NCBI RefSeq assembly: GCF_025567465.1
Contig: NZ_JAOQKI010000001.1
Location: 186,001 to 250,000, forward strand
Direction of reading: 5' to 3'
From: Roseburia_C amylophila
GTDB taxonomy: Bacteria; Bacillota; Clostridia; Lachnospirales; Lachnospiraceae
DNA: 64,000 nucleotides
The notes beneath the pieces were generated by a model. It ran no database searches and was not told the origin of the DNA. It saw only the letters and a program-made list of their open reading frames with translations. A program made the position numbers and the translations under genes. Shown here in pieces: positions 36,361-46,272 of this stretch (position 1 is the stretch's first letter; every line of letters starts with the position of its first letter).

Positions 36361-37848
36361 ATGCTGAAACTTCGAATTGGACAACTACATCAGGACATTA
36401 TTATGCAGCCGGGAGAAAGCATCGCACAGGCACTGCTTCGGAAAGATTATAAGGTTCCTATGGCATGTGGTGGAAACGGCACCTGTGGGAAATGTAAAGT
36501 AGAGATAGATGGTGCATGGGTGAATTCCTGTAAACTCTATCCGAAACCGGAAGAAGATATTATAATTTCTGCCTTTGGCTGGGGAGAGGGAAGAGAAGAA
36601 TTAACCCGGATTGCAGGAGTAGAAAAAATAAATATAACAGAAGGCAGAGCACGGGAGGCAAAACGACAAACGAGAAAAACTTTCCTTGCAGTAGATATCG
36701 GGACTACTACCATAGCAGCGGCACTGGCAGAGAAGGAGACGGGAGCGGTGCTTGCCACAGCAGGCTGCGGCAACAGCCAGCGTATATTTGGACAGGATGT
36801 ATTAAGCAGAATTAAGGCATCTGTAGCGGGAACGGGTGAAAAATTAAAGACATTAATCCGGCAGGATATTTTAAACCTGTTAGAAGATATACAGAAGAAA
36901 CAGAAAGACATTGTAATTGAGCATATTTATATTGCAGGAAATACCACCATGGAACATCTTTATATGGGAGATTCCTGTGAGGGACTTGGTAAGGCACCAT
37001 TTACTCCGGTCAGTCTTGCAGAACGAAAGGACAGCCTTTCGAACATACCGGTGACGTTACTGCCTGGAATTTCAGCATTTGTGGGTGCAGATATTGCAGC
37101 TGGCATGCTGGCGTGCGGGATGGATGAAGAAGAAAGACCTTCCCTGCTTCTGGATTTGGGAACCAATGGAGAAATGGTGCTGGCATTAGAGGATAAGATG
37201 ATTGCCACCTCTGCACCGGCAGGACCGGCATTAGAAGGTGGAAATATTTCATGCGGTGTTGCCAGTGTGACTGGAGCAATCAGCAAGGTGCGTGTCATTG
37301 GAGAGCGGACAATTATTGGAACGATTGGAAACACACCGGCAACGGGAATCTGTGGAACCGGCGTGTTAGAGCTGGTAGCAGGACTTTATGAAAATCATAT
37401 CATAGATGCATCCGGCCAGATGAAGGAAAAATACAGGGAAGAAGGCTTCCCTCTGGCACGGATGAAGGATGGAAAACAGATTACTTTTACCCAGCAGGAT
37501 ATCAGAGAGGTGCAGCTTGCTAAAGCGGCAATTCACAGCGGAATCGAATTACTGTTAGAGCATGCCGGCATTTCCATGGGAGAGATAAAAAAAGTATATT
37601 TGGCAGGAGGCTTTGGGGTATATCTGGATGTGCATATAGCAGCAGGCATTGGACTGCTTCCGGCGGAATTAGAGAAGTGTACAAAAGCAGTCGGAAATAC
37701 ATCTCTGCAGGGCTGTATCGCCTATGGAAGTTCGGAAGAAAACAGGAGCCGCACGGAAGAAATGATAAAAAAATGTGAATCAATCAATCTTGCAGAACAG
37801 GCGGACTTTGAGGAACGATATGTTGCCAATATGAATTTCCCAGAATAG
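36361..37848 (+). CDS. RACo-like corrinoid activation protein (2Fe-2S ferredoxin + ASKHA ATPase, DUF4445)
   Basis: A 495-residue protein. A plant-type 2Fe-2S domain lies at residues 1-80 with Cys in MACGGNGTCGKCKV and a later NSCKLY. The middle and C-terminal ASKHA-like domain has AVDIGTTTIAAAL, LLDLGTNGEMVL and GICGTGVLELVAG. Such proteins use ATP to reduce Co(II) corrinoids in methyl transfer. No corrinoid protein or methyltransferase gene is adjacent, so the partner must be elsewhere. I prefer ATG 36361 over the GTG nine bases upstream, which is too close to GGAGG. Confidence 0.88.
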   Translation: MLKLRIGQLHQDIIMQPGESIAQALLRKDYKVPMACGGNGTCGKCKVEIDGAWVNSCKLYPKPEEDIIISAFGWGEGREELTRIAGVEKINITEGRAREAKRQTRKTFLAVDIGTTTIAAALAEKETGAVLATAGCGNSQRIFGQDVLSRIKASVAGTGEKLKTLIRQDILNLLEDIQKKQKDIVIEHIYIAGNTTMEHLYMGDSCEGLGKAPFTPVSLAERKDSLSNIPVTLLPGISAFVGADIAAGMLACGMDEEERPSLLLDLGTNGEMVLALEDKMIATSAPAGPALEGGNISCGVASVTGAISKVRVIGERTIIGTIGNTPATGICGTGVLELVAGLYENHIIDASGQMKEKYREEGFPLARMKDGKQITFTQQDIREVQLAKAAIHSGIELLLEHAGISMGEIKKVYLAGGFGVYLDVHIAAGIGLLPAELEKCTKAVGNTSLQGCIAYGSSEENRSRTEEMIKKCESINLAEQADFEERYVANMNFPE

Positions 37849-37868
37849 AAATAAAAGAGGAAGAAATC

Positions 37869-39563
37869 ATGAAGAAAATATTACTCACGGCAGTAAATGC
37901 AAAGTATATTCATTCGAATCTTGCGGTTTACAGCCTGCGGGCATATGCCAGAGAATTAAAAGAAAATATAGTACTGGCAGAATATACCATTAATAACCGG
38001 ACAGAATATATTTTAAGGGAGATTTATCTGAAAAAGCCAGATGTAATCTGCTTTTCCTGCTATATCTGGAACATTTCCATTATTTTAGAAGTGGCAGAGG
38101 AATTTCATAAACTTTGTCCCAAGGTTCCAATCTGGGTAGGAGGCCCGGAGGTTTCCTATGAAGTGGAGGCGTTCTTAAAAGAGCATCCGTTTATTACCGG
38201 TGTCATAATCGGCGAAGGGGAGAAAACTTTCTCGGAGCTTTGCAGGTATTATGTGAAGGGAGAAGGCAGTTTGGAGGAGATGAAGGGCATAGCCCTTTTT
38301 GATGGAGCTGGAAATGTGCAGATTCATGAGTCACAGGAAATTCTTGATATGAATACGATTCCCTTCTGCTATGATTTGTCGGAGGATTTTTCCCACCGGA
38401 TTATTTATTATGAATCCAGCAGGGGCTGTCCGTTCCGTTGCAGCTATTGCCTGTCCTCGGTAGAGAAGATACTTCGGTTCCGGGATGTGGAAATCGTAAA
38501 AAGAGAGTTACAGTTTTTCTTAGACCAGAAGGTAAAACAGGTTAAATTTGTTGACCGTACTTTTAATTGTGACAAAAAGCATGCCATGGCAATCTGGCAG
38601 TATATTTTAGGACATGATAATGGAATCACGAATTTTCATTTTGAAATTGCAGCGGATTTGCTGACGGATGAGGAAGCAGACTTAATTGCAAAGATGCGTC
38701 CGGGCCTGATACAGTTGGAAATCGGGGTACAGTCCACCCATGATGAAACAATCCGGGAAATCCACCGCCATATGGATTTAAAAGATGTGCACCAGATGAT
38801 GAAAAAAGTCCAGAAGGCAGGAAACATTCATCAGCATCTGGATTTAATCGCAGGACTGCCTTTTGAAGATTATGAAACATTTACCCATTCCTTTGATGAT
38901 ATTTATGAATGGAAACCGGAGCAGCTGCAGCTTGGTTTCTTAAAGGTTTTAAAAGGCTCTTATATGTATGAACATGCAAAAGAGTATGAGGCAGTATATC
39001 GGGCAAAACCACCTTATGAGGTGCTTCGGACGAAGTGGCTTTCCTATGAAGATATCTGTAACATAAAGCTGGCGGAAGAAATGCTTGAGGTATATTATAA
39101 CAGCACACAGTTTCCGGTGAGCATCCGGCTGCTAGAGACGATACACGAAAGTGCTTATCATATGTTTGAAAATCTGGGACATTTCTATGAGGAACATGGC
39201 TACCTTGCCATGAGCCATACCAGAATGCGGCGAAGCGAGATTTTCTTGGAATATGTAGAAAGCCTTGGGGTGGCTGACATGGAAGTGTTCTATCAGGCGG
39301 CAACTTATGATATTTACAGCAGGGAAAATGCCAAGAGCCGTCCGAAATGGGCAAAGGATTATGCGCAGTGGAAAGATGTGACAAGAGCATATTGCCCGAA
39401 GGGAAGCCTTGCACATATCGAGTGCTTTGACTATAGCTTCGAAGAAGATGCATTTGGCAGAAAATGCGAACCATACTATCTGAAATTTGATTATGAAAAC
39501 AGAAATCCGCTGACGAATCAGGCGGAAGTTACGATAATTCAGTGGGAGGGAGAGACAAAGTGA
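37869..39563 (+). CDS. B12-binding-type radical SAM protein, DUF4080
   Basis: A 564-residue protein. The N-terminal ~130 residues form a cobalamin-binding-like Rossmann domain without an obvious DxHxxG motif. The radical SAM core has the cluster motif CPFRCSYC near residue 194. The C-terminal ~200 residues match DUF4080. The reaction is unknown. Its stop overlaps the start of the endonuclease III gene (GTGA), so the genes are coupled. Confidence 0.88.
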   Translation: MKKILLTAVNAKYIHSNLAVYSLRAYARELKENIVLAEYTINNRTEYILREIYLKKPDVICFSCYIWNISIILEVAEEFHKLCPKVPIWVGGPEVSYEVEAFLKEHPFITGVIIGEGEKTFSELCRYYVKGEGSLEEMKGIALFDGAGNVQIHESQEILDMNTIPFCYDLSEDFSHRIIYYESSRGCPFRCSYCLSSVEKILRFRDVEIVKRELQFFLDQKVKQVKFVDRTFNCDKKHAMAIWQYILGHDNGITNFHFEIAADLLTDEEADLIAKMRPGLIQLEIGVQSTHDETIREIHRHMDLKDVHQMMKKVQKAGNIHQHLDLIAGLPFEDYETFTHSFDDIYEWKPEQLQLGFLKVLKGSYMYEHAKEYEAVYRAKPPYEVLRTKWLSYEDICNIKLAEEMLEVYYNSTQFPVSIRLLETIHESAYHMFENLGHFYEEHGYLAMSHTRMRRSEIFLEYVESLGVADMEVFYQAATYDIYSRENAKSRPKWAKDYAQWKDVTRAYCPKGSLAHIECFDYSFEEDAFGRKCEPYYLKFDYENRNPLTNQAEVTIIQWEGETK

Positions 39564-40192
39564 CAAAAAGGACGGCAGAAATATTAAAAAGATTAGATGA
39601 AACTTATGGTACCGAATACATCTGTTATCTGAATCACGAGACACCTTGGCAGCTTCTGATAGCAGTAATCTTAAGTGCGCAGTGTACCGATGCCAGGGTA
39701 AATATTGTGACAGAAACATTGTTTAAAAAATATGACACCTTGGAGAAATTTGCCAATGCAGATCTGGCGGAATTAGAGGAGGACATCCGTTCCACCGGAT
39801 TTTATCACAATAAGGCGAAGAATATCATATCCTGTGCAAGGACGCTGGTTCAGGAATATCATGGAGAAGTTCCGTCTACATTGGAAGAACTTACTTCCCT
39901 TGCAGGAGTTGGACGAAAGACTGCAAATGTCATCCGGGGAAATATTTACCATGACCCAAGTATCGTAGTAGATACCCATGTAAAACGTATTTCCAAACGC
40001 CTTGGATTTACAAAAGAGGATGATCCGGTAAAAGTAGAATATGATCTGATGAAAGTATTACCGAAGGATCACTGGATTTTATATAACATCCAGATTATAA
40101 CATTCGGAAGAAATATCTGTTTTGCAAGAGGACCAAAGTGCAGCGAATGTTTCTTGCAGGATTTGTGTAAAGCAGAGGATAAGCGGAAATGA
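39560..40192 (+). CDS. nth: Endonuclease III
   Basis: A 210-residue base-excision-repair glycosylase/AP lyase. The helix-hairpin-helix LTSLAGVGRKTANVI contains the catalytic Lys, and VDTHVKRISKRL contains the catalytic Asp. The 4Fe-4S cluster is CFARGPKCSECFLQDLC near the end (C-x6-C-x2-C-x5-C). GTG at 39560 is chosen because GGGAGGGAG precedes it and it overlaps the upstream stop. Confidence 0.95.
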   Translation: MTKRTAEILKRLDETYGTEYICYLNHETPWQLLIAVILSAQCTDARVNIVTETLFKKYDTLEKFANADLAELEEDIRSTGFYHNKAKNIISCARTLVQEYHGEVPSTLEELTSLAGVGRKTANVIRGNIYHDPSIVVDTHVKRISKRLGFTKEDDPVKVEYDLMKVLPKDHWILYNIQIITFGRNICFARGPKCSECFLQDLCKAEDKRK

Positions 40193-40908
40193 TACCACAG
40201 GATTATACAGTAATTGACCTTGAAATGACGGGGCTTCATCCGAAAAATGATGCCATCCTTGAGGTGGGAGCAGCAAAAATAAGAAATGGCGAAGTGACGG
40301 ATACCATGGATATTTTTGTGAATCCCGGCAGGAAAATTACGCAGGAGATAACAGAACTTACCGGAATTACCGATGAGATGGTAAAGGAAGGCTTAAGTCC
40401 GGCAGCAGCATTTCATAAGACAGCAGAATTTATCGGAGATGATATTCTGGTGGGACACAATATCATATTTGACTATAGCTTCTTAAAGCAGCAGGCAGTC
40501 AATGAGAAAGTGCCGTTTGAAAAAAAAGCAGTAGATACGTTGAAAGCAGCACGCAAATGTATGCTGCGTCCGGAAAAAAAGTCTTTGGAATGTCTCTGCG
40601 ATTACCTTGATATTGAGCGGGAGCGGGAGCACCGGGCAATCTATGATGCACTGGCAACCCATGAACTTTATCAGTATTTACAAAAGACATATGGAGAAAC
40701 AAATCCGGAAGTATTTGAACCGAAAGATTTGATTTATAAAACAAAACGCCAGACTCCTGCAACGAAAATTCAAAAAATTCACTTGAAGGAACTGGCGGAT
40801 TATCATAAAATAGAACTTGACATTGTCTGGGAACAACTGACCAGAAGCGAAGCATCGCGTCTTATGGATAAGTTGATTTCACAGTATGGAAGATGCCCGA
40901 AAGATTAG
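40189..40908 (+). CDS. DnaQ-type 3'-5' exonuclease
   Basis: A 239-residue protein of the DEDD exonuclease family. Motifs: ExoI VIDLEMTGLHP, ExoII VGHNIIFDYSFLK and ExoIII EHRAIYDALATHEL. It overlaps nth by four bases (ATGA). It is either a Pol III epsilon-like proofreading subunit or a repair exonuclease; the coupling to nth favours repair. Confidence 0.9.
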   Translation: MIPQDYTVIDLEMTGLHPKNDAILEVGAAKIRNGEVTDTMDIFVNPGRKITQEITELTGITDEMVKEGLSPAAAFHKTAEFIGDDILVGHNIIFDYSFLKQQAVNEKVPFEKKAVDTLKAARKCMLRPEKKSLECLCDYLDIEREREHRAIYDALATHELYQYLQKTYGETNPEVFEPKDLIYKTKRQTPATKIQKIHLKELADYHKIELDIVWEQLTRSEASRLMDKLISQYGRCPKD

Positions 40909-41498
40909 GAAAGTTTTTCTTTGATACGTTTTCTGGAGCCTTCCGGCAGTGTGGCAAGCTTCTGATATACTTCAGTCAGTGAACTGCTGTCGTTTGTTTC
41001 TTTTAAAAGAGGAACTAACAACGTATAATTATCTGTAATATCGCTTCCGCAGCGGATGCCAAAGAGCAGAATATCGATGGCGGCTTTTTCTTCAGACTGG
41101 TCGCAGAGCAGTTTGCCAAGTTTTGCAATGGTACAGATTAAAGTATTATAATTTTCATCAAACTCGGTCAGAGCTGCAAGGCTGGCAGCACCGTAAGCTA
41201 ATTTTAGATCGGTATTGGTTTTGCCATTCAGATTAACGATTTTTTTAGCAGACAGATGACGAAGTGTTTCATAAAGGGTGAGGACATCTTCAGATGCCTG
41301 TGCCGGGGGAGTCAGCAGTTCTTCCGGAATAGTAATATAAGGAAGGTTGTCAAGACTGCGGCGGCGGGTGGCGTTGGCTTTATTTTCACGGGCCCAGAAC
41401 TGCTCGGTAATTTCCTGTTCCTGTTTGGTAATCTGACGCTTTCTGGAGTTTAGAAAAACAACAAAAATGATAAAGCATATGAGTATGATAGGAAACAT
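40905..41498 (-). CDS. Single-pass membrane protein of unknown function
   Basis: A 197-residue protein. One N-terminal membrane segment (residues 1-17) is followed by a basic stretch and a helical soluble domain with TPR-like helix pairs (about 80-190). Its stop overlaps the convergent exonuclease gene by four bases. I do not recognise a family. Confidence 0.68.
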   Translation of the reverse strand: MFPIILICFIIFVVFLNSRKRQITKQEQEITEQFWARENKANATRRRSLDNLPYITIPEELLTPPAQASEDVLTLYETLRHLSAKKIVNLNGKTNTDLKLAYGAASLAALTEFDENYNTLICTIAKLGKLLCDQSEEKAAIDILLFGIRCGSDITDNYTLLVPLLKETNDSSSLTEVYQKLATLPEGSRKRIKEKLS

Positions 41499-41552
41499 AG
41501 TTTGCTCCTTTCGAAAGTATAGTAGTATAAAAATAAATATGAGGTGAATGAA

Positions 41553-41660
41553 ATGATTAATTTTAAAAATTCAAAAGGGAAAAAATATTTCGCAGGATTT
41601 ATCGCAATTATTCTCGTTGCAGCAATGGTATTATCCCTTTGCATCACTATTTTTTCATAG
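41553..41660 (+). CDS. Small single-pass membrane peptide
   Basis: A 35-residue peptide: the basic N-terminus MINFKNSKGKKYF, then one hydrophobic segment AGFIAIILVAAMVLSLCITI. GAGGTG lies seven bases before the ATG. The layout (Lys-rich head, one segment) is a common small membrane protein type in Firmicutes. The function is unknown. Confidence 0.6.
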   Translation: MINFKNSKGKKYFAGFIAIILVAAMVLSLCITIFS

Positions 41661-41850
41661 AATTTTTTATGCATTCATCATGTCATAATATACAGAAATT
41701 GCGTATTTCTGTCAAATATATTAGTAGTTATGACGCTTGAAAATGCAAAGTTATATGATAAAATGAGTGTTAGCAAAACTTTCACAGTGTAATCTGGTGA
41801 ATAAAAAGCTTTAAAATGTCTTGAGGGTTTAAGAGATTGAGAGGAAGAAT

Positions 41851-43476
41851 ATGAAAAAAATAAAATTAGTGCTTCCGATTCTGGGACTGGTACTCGCAGT
41901 AACAGCGGGTGTATCAGCAACCGCAATTGTGAAAGCGGATGAAAATGCAGAAGTGATTCCACAGAACGTATATATCGGGGATGTGTCTGTAGGCGGAATG
42001 AGTGAATCAGATGCAGAGGCAGCTGTAGAAGCAGCAGTATCTGCTTATGAGGATGCGACCTTTGAACTGTCCGCTGCAGAAAACAGTGTAAAGGCAAGCC
42101 CTTCTGATCTGGGATTGAGCTGGAGCAATAAGGATATCGTAAAAGAAGCAATGAATTATACCCGTACGGGAAATCTTCTGGAGCGTTACAAAGCGAAGAA
42201 AGATCTGGAAAAGGAAAATAAAGTATTTGATATTATATATACCGTAGATACAGACACCACAAAAAGTTTTCTGGAAAATCACGCCAAAGAGCTGAACCAG
42301 GAAGCGGTCAACAATGGCCTTACACGTGAGGATGGTGAATTTAAAATCATCGATGGTCAGGAAGGTATCGAAGTAGATGAGGATGCTTCTGTAGAAAGTT
42401 TACAGAAATATTTTACCGAAGAATGGAAGGGCGGAGATGCAACCATCAGTCTGGTAGCAAATGTGGTAGAGCCGGAAGGAACTGCAGAAGAACTTTCCAA
42501 GGTAAAGGATTTACTGGGCTCTTTCTCTACCGACTTCAGTGATTCTTCTGCCGGTCGTGTGGCAAATGTAAAAAATGCGGTAAGTAAAATCGATGGAACC
42601 GTACTTTACCCGGGAGAGGAATTTTCTGTGTATGAAGCTATTGCACCACTGGACGCTTCCGGTGGATATGAACTGGCAGGTGCATATGAGAATGGTACAA
42701 CCGTAGAATCTTATGGTGGTGGGGTATGTCAGGTTTCCACAACGCTTTATAATGCGGTTATCCGTGCAGAACTGGATATTACCGAGCGTTATGCACATTC
42801 CATGCTGGTAACATATGTACAGCCATCTATGGATGCAGCGATTGCCAGCAATTTAAAGGATTTGAAATTTAAGAATAATCAGGAGGCTCCGATTTATATT
42901 GAAGGATACTGCAGCGGCGGTATTGTATATTTCAACGTATTTGGTCAGGAGACAAGACCGGCTGACCGTCAGGTAAACTTTGTCAGTGAAACGGTCAGTG
43001 AAGAAGAGCCGACTATTCAGGTGCAGACTACCGAAGACCCGATTGGAACTGTAACCGTTCAGAAAGCACACATCGGTAAATCGGCAAAACTCTGGAAGAT
43101 TGTTACCGTAGATGGCGTAGAAGAAAGCAGAGAGGTATTTAATACCAGTAAATATAAAGCAACACCTAGAATTATTTCTGTTGGTATGGGCTCTGATAAT
43201 GAAGAGGCAATTGGAGCAATGAATGCAGCGATTGCAACGCAGGATGAAGCAATTATCCGTTCTGCAGCAGCAACCTGGTGCTCAGATGCGGTAGCGGCAA
43301 GAGCGGCAGAAGCTGCAGCGCAGCAGCAGCAACAGGCGGCTTCCGGTGGAGTAGAGCCACCGGCTGATGCACCTGCCGCACCAACAACACCGACGACACC
43401 AACTACACCAACAACACCAACAACACCGACGACACCGGATACAGGAACCGGAGATGGAGCTGCAACCACCCAGTAA
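41851..43476 (+). CDS. VanW-family cell-wall protein with peptidoglycan-binding-like repeats
   Basis: A 541-residue secreted protein. It has a signal peptide (residues 1-30), two PG_binding_4-like domains (about 35-215; YIGDVSVGGMSESDAE starts the first), then a VanW domain with GRVANVKNAVSKIDGTVLYPGEEFS and YGGGVCQVSTTLYNAV. A G5-like region follows near residue 405. The C-terminal tail is low complexity: QQQQQ, then seven PTT-type units encoded by an imperfect 9-base repeat (about 43,380-43,440). A role in wall remodelling is likely, but the VanW activity is not established. Confidence 0.88.
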   Translation: MKKIKLVLPILGLVLAVTAGVSATAIVKADENAEVIPQNVYIGDVSVGGMSESDAEAAVEAAVSAYEDATFELSAAENSVKASPSDLGLSWSNKDIVKEAMNYTRTGNLLERYKAKKDLEKENKVFDIIYTVDTDTTKSFLENHAKELNQEAVNNGLTREDGEFKIIDGQEGIEVDEDASVESLQKYFTEEWKGGDATISLVANVVEPEGTAEELSKVKDLLGSFSTDFSDSSAGRVANVKNAVSKIDGTVLYPGEEFSVYEAIAPLDASGGYELAGAYENGTTVESYGGGVCQVSTTLYNAVIRAELDITERYAHSMLVTYVQPSMDAAIASNLKDLKFKNNQEAPIYIEGYCSGGIVYFNVFGQETRPADRQVNFVSETVSEEEPTIQVQTTEDPIGTVTVQKAHIGKSAKLWKIVTVDGVEESREVFNTSKYKATPRIISVGMGSDNEEAIGAMNAAIATQDEAIIRSAAATWCSDAVAARAAEAAAQQQQQAASGGVEPPADAPAAPTTPTTPTTPTTPTTPTTPDTGTGDGAATTQ

Positions 43477-43593
43477 AATGGTGAAAGATGATGCAGGCAT
43501 GCGATTTTTATCGCCACCCGCGTAAATAAGAAGCAAGAAAGGCTGCCTCGGCTATGAGACAGCCTTATGCTGTAAAAATGGGAAGAAGAATCT

Positions 43594-44580
43594 ATGAAGA
43601 TAGGAAAAGTGCCGGAAAGTGTATTAAAACGCTCCGTAATCAGACAATTGCATACGAAGAGAAAGGAAGTTGTGTTAGGTGCAGGCGTGGGAGAAGACTG
43701 TGCTGCCCTTACCCTTGCCCCGGATGAGATGTTTGTAATGTCTACGGATCCGATTACAGGAACAATCCATGAAATCGGAAAGTTGGCAATTCTCATTACT
43801 ACTAATGACCTGGCAAGTGCCGGAGCAGAACCAATTGGAGTTATGTTAACCATATTGCTGCCGGAGCACACGGAAGAAAGTCTTTTGAAACAACTGATGC
43901 AGGAGCTGGAAGAGGCTGCCGCGGCGGTGTCCGTTCAGATTATGGGCGGACATACCGAGATTACCAGGGTGGTAAATCAGCCACTGGTTACTGTATGCGG
44001 TGTAGGGAAGGTAAAGAAGAACGGACTTATTTCTACCGGAGGAGCAAAACCGGGCATGGACATCATTGCCACTAAGTGGATTGGCTTAGAGGGAACAGCT
44101 ATTATTGCCAATGAAAAGGAAGAAGAACTCTGTACTCATTTTTCCAGGCATTTTGTAGAACAGGCACAGGCACTTGACCGGTATTTATCTGTAATGCCGG
44201 AGGCCGCCACCGCCGTGAAGTCTGGCGTGGGAGCAATGCATGATGTAACAGAGGGCGGTATATTCGGAGCACTCTGGGAGATGGCAGAAGCATCCGGCGT
44301 CGGACTGGAAATCGACTTAAAGAAGATTCCGCTTCGGCAGGAGACAGTAGAAGTCTGTGAGTTTTTCCATATCAATCCCTATGAACTGATATCCAGCGGC
44401 TGTATGCTGATGGCAGCAGTTGATGGAAATGAGCTGATCAGAAGATTAAAGGAAAATGGTATTGAAGCAACGGTAATCGGAAAAGCAACTGCGGGAAATG
44501 ACCGCGTGCTTATGAATGAGGACGAACGCAGATTTTTAGAACCACCGAAGACGGATGAATTATATAAAGTAATTCAGTAG
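43594..44580 (+). CDS. AIR synthase-related protein (HypE/PurM/ThiL fold)
   Basis: A 328-residue protein. The N-terminal part has GAGVGEDCAALTL and TDPITGT (ATP/metal site), then TTNDLASAGAEPIGVMLT and IMGGHTEIT. The C-terminal half has GVGAMHDVTEGGIFGALWEMAEASG. These are PurM-fold motifs. It lacks the Cys tail of HypE and sits away from hydrogenase genes, so the substrate is unknown. It is 31 bases before the Lrp-type regulator. Confidence 0.85.
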   Translation: MKIGKVPESVLKRSVIRQLHTKRKEVVLGAGVGEDCAALTLAPDEMFVMSTDPITGTIHEIGKLAILITTNDLASAGAEPIGVMLTILLPEHTEESLLKQLMQELEEAAAAVSVQIMGGHTEITRVVNQPLVTVCGVGKVKKNGLISTGGAKPGMDIIATKWIGLEGTAIIANEKEEELCTHFSRHFVEQAQALDRYLSVMPEAATAVKSGVGAMHDVTEGGIFGALWEMAEASGVGLEIDLKKIPLRQETVEVCEFFHINPYELISSGCMLMAAVDGNELIRRLKENGIEATVIGKATAGNDRVLMNEDERRFLEPPKTDELYKVIQ

Positions 44581-44611
44581 TAAATCAGAAATCAATTGGA
44601 GGAATTGAAGC

Positions 44612-45094
44612 ATGAGAGAGAAGATTTTAACCTTTATAGAGAAGAACAGCAGAATCGATTTAAAAGAGCTGGCTGTTGTATTAGGCGTAGAAGAAGCAGC
44701 CGTTATGAATGAATTAGAAGCAATGGAGAAAGAAAATATCATCTGTGGCTATCATACCTTGATTAACTGGGATAAAGCCGGCGTAGAAAAAGTATCTGCA
44801 TTAATCGAAGTACGGGTTACTCCGCAGCGTGGTATGGGATTTGATAAAGTGGCAGAGCGTATTTACAATTATCCGGAAGTAAATTCTGTATATCTGATTT
44901 CCGGAAGTTTTGACCTTTTAGTAACCATTGAGGGAAAGAGCCTGCGTGAAGTATCCCAGTTCGTATCTGAGAAGCTTTCCGCACTGGATTCTGTATTAAG
45001 CACACAGACCAACTTTATCTTAAAGAAATACAAAGACCACGGAACCATTATGGCAGCAAAATCAAAAGATGAAAGGATACAGATGATACCATGA
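44612..45094 (+). CDS. Lrp/AsnC-family regulator
   Basis: A 160-residue regulator. The N-terminal winged helix (RIDLKELAVVLGVEEAAVMNELEAME) is followed by the RAM/AsnC ligand domain (VSALIEVRVTPQ and SGSFDLLVTIEGKSL). It overlaps the aminotransferase start by four bases and probably regulates it in response to an amino acid. Confidence 0.9.
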   Translation: MREKILTFIEKNSRIDLKELAVVLGVEEAAVMNELEAMEKENIICGYHTLINWDKAGVEKVSALIEVRVTPQRGMGFDKVAERIYNYPEVNSVYLISGSFDLLVTIEGKSLREVSQFVSEKLSALDSVLSTQTNFILKKYKDHGTIMAAKSKDERIQMIP

Positions 45095-46272
45095 GAAATC
45101 CATTATCAAAAACAATCGTAACGATACAGCCATCTGGAATCCGGAAATTTTTTGATATTGTAAATGAGATGGAAGATGCTATTTCCTTAGGAGTAGGCGA
45201 GCCGGATTTTGATACTCCATGGCATATCCGGGATGAGGGAATTTATTCCTTAGAGAAGGGACGTACCTTCTATACTTCCAATGCCGGATTAAAAGAATTA
45301 AAAATAGAAATTGCAAAATACTTATTCCGTAATTATGACTTGCAGTATGATTATCAGCATGAAATCATAGTAACCGTAGGCGGAAGCGAGGCAATTGATA
45401 TTGCCATGCGTGCCATGCTTGATCCGGGTGATGAAGTATTAATCCCGATGCCAAGTTATGTATCTTATCTGCCATGTGCCGTACTTGCCAATGGTGTGCC
45501 GGTACCGATTAATCTTAAGGCAGAAAACGATTTCCGTCTGACTGCAGAAGAATTAGAAGCGGCAATTACGCCAAAGACCAAGCTTCTTGTTATGCCTTTC
45601 CCGAATAATCCGACCGGAGCAATCATGGAGAAAAAGGATTTAGAAGCAGTGGCAGAGGTAGTAAAGAAGCATGACCTCTTTGTCATCAGTGACGAGATTT
45701 ATTCTGCACTGACTTATACCGAGAAGCATATTTCTATCGCATCCCTTCCGGGCATGAAGGAGCGTACCATTGTTATCAATGGATTTTCCAAATCCCATGC
45801 GATGACCGGATGGCGTTTGGGCTATGCCTGCGGACCGAGAATCATCTTAGACCAGATGTTAAAGATTCATCAGTATGCAATTATGTGTGCACCGACTACC
45901 TCACAGTATGCAGCAGTGGATGCACTCCGGGCGGGAGATGAAGATGTCCAGAGAATGCGGGAAGAATATAATGGCAGAAGAAGATATCTGATGCACCGTT
46001 TTGAAGAAATGGGCTTGGAGTGTTTTGAACCATATGGAGCCTTTTACTGTTTTCCATGTATCAAAGAATTTGGAATGACTTCTGAAGAATTTGCCACCAA
46101 TCTCTTAAAGACAGAGAAGGTAGCGGTTGTTCCGGGAACTGCATTTGGTGACTGCGGAGAAGGATTTATCCGTATTTCCTATGCTTATTCTCTGGATAAT
46201 CTGAAAGAGGCATTAGACCGTATGGAGCATTACATAACAGGATTGCGAGGCGGGAACAATGGCGAAGCTTAA
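45091..46272 (+). CDS. PLP-dependent class I/II aminotransferase
   Basis: A 393-residue fold-type I aminotransferase. Motifs: VTVGGSEAIDIAMRA, MPFPNNPTGAIM, ISDEIYSALTY and the PLP Lys in INGFSKSHAMTGWRLGYACG. It resembles the PatA/aspartate-alanine group; the substrate is not fixed by sequence. It overlaps the Lrp regulator at its start and trmL at its end (14 bases). Confidence 0.92.
   Translation: MRNPLSKTIVTIQPSGIRKFFDIVNEMEDAISLGVGEPDFDTPWHIRDEGIYSLEKGRTFYTSNAGLKELKIEIAKYLFRNYDLQYDYQHEIIVTVGGSEAIDIAMRAMLDPGDEVLIPMPSYVSYLPCAVLANGVPVPINLKAENDFRLTAEELEAAITPKTKLLVMPFPNNPTGAIMEKKDLEAVAEVVKKHDLFVISDEIYSALTYTEKHISIASLPGMKERTIVINGFSKSHAMTGWRLGYACGPRIILDQMLKIHQYAIMCAPTTSQYAAVDALRAGDEDVQRMREEYNGRRRYLMHRFEEMGLECFEPYGAFYCFPCIKEFGMTSEEFATNLLKTEKVAVVPGTAFGDCGEGFIRISYAYSLDNLKEALDRMEHYITGLRGGNNGEA

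Noticed and set aside
43380..43440. Short tandem repeats that could suggest a CRISPR array
   Set aside because: They are an imperfect 9-base repeat in frame, encoding the Pro-Thr tail of the VanW protein. No CRISPR array with spacers is seen in the window.
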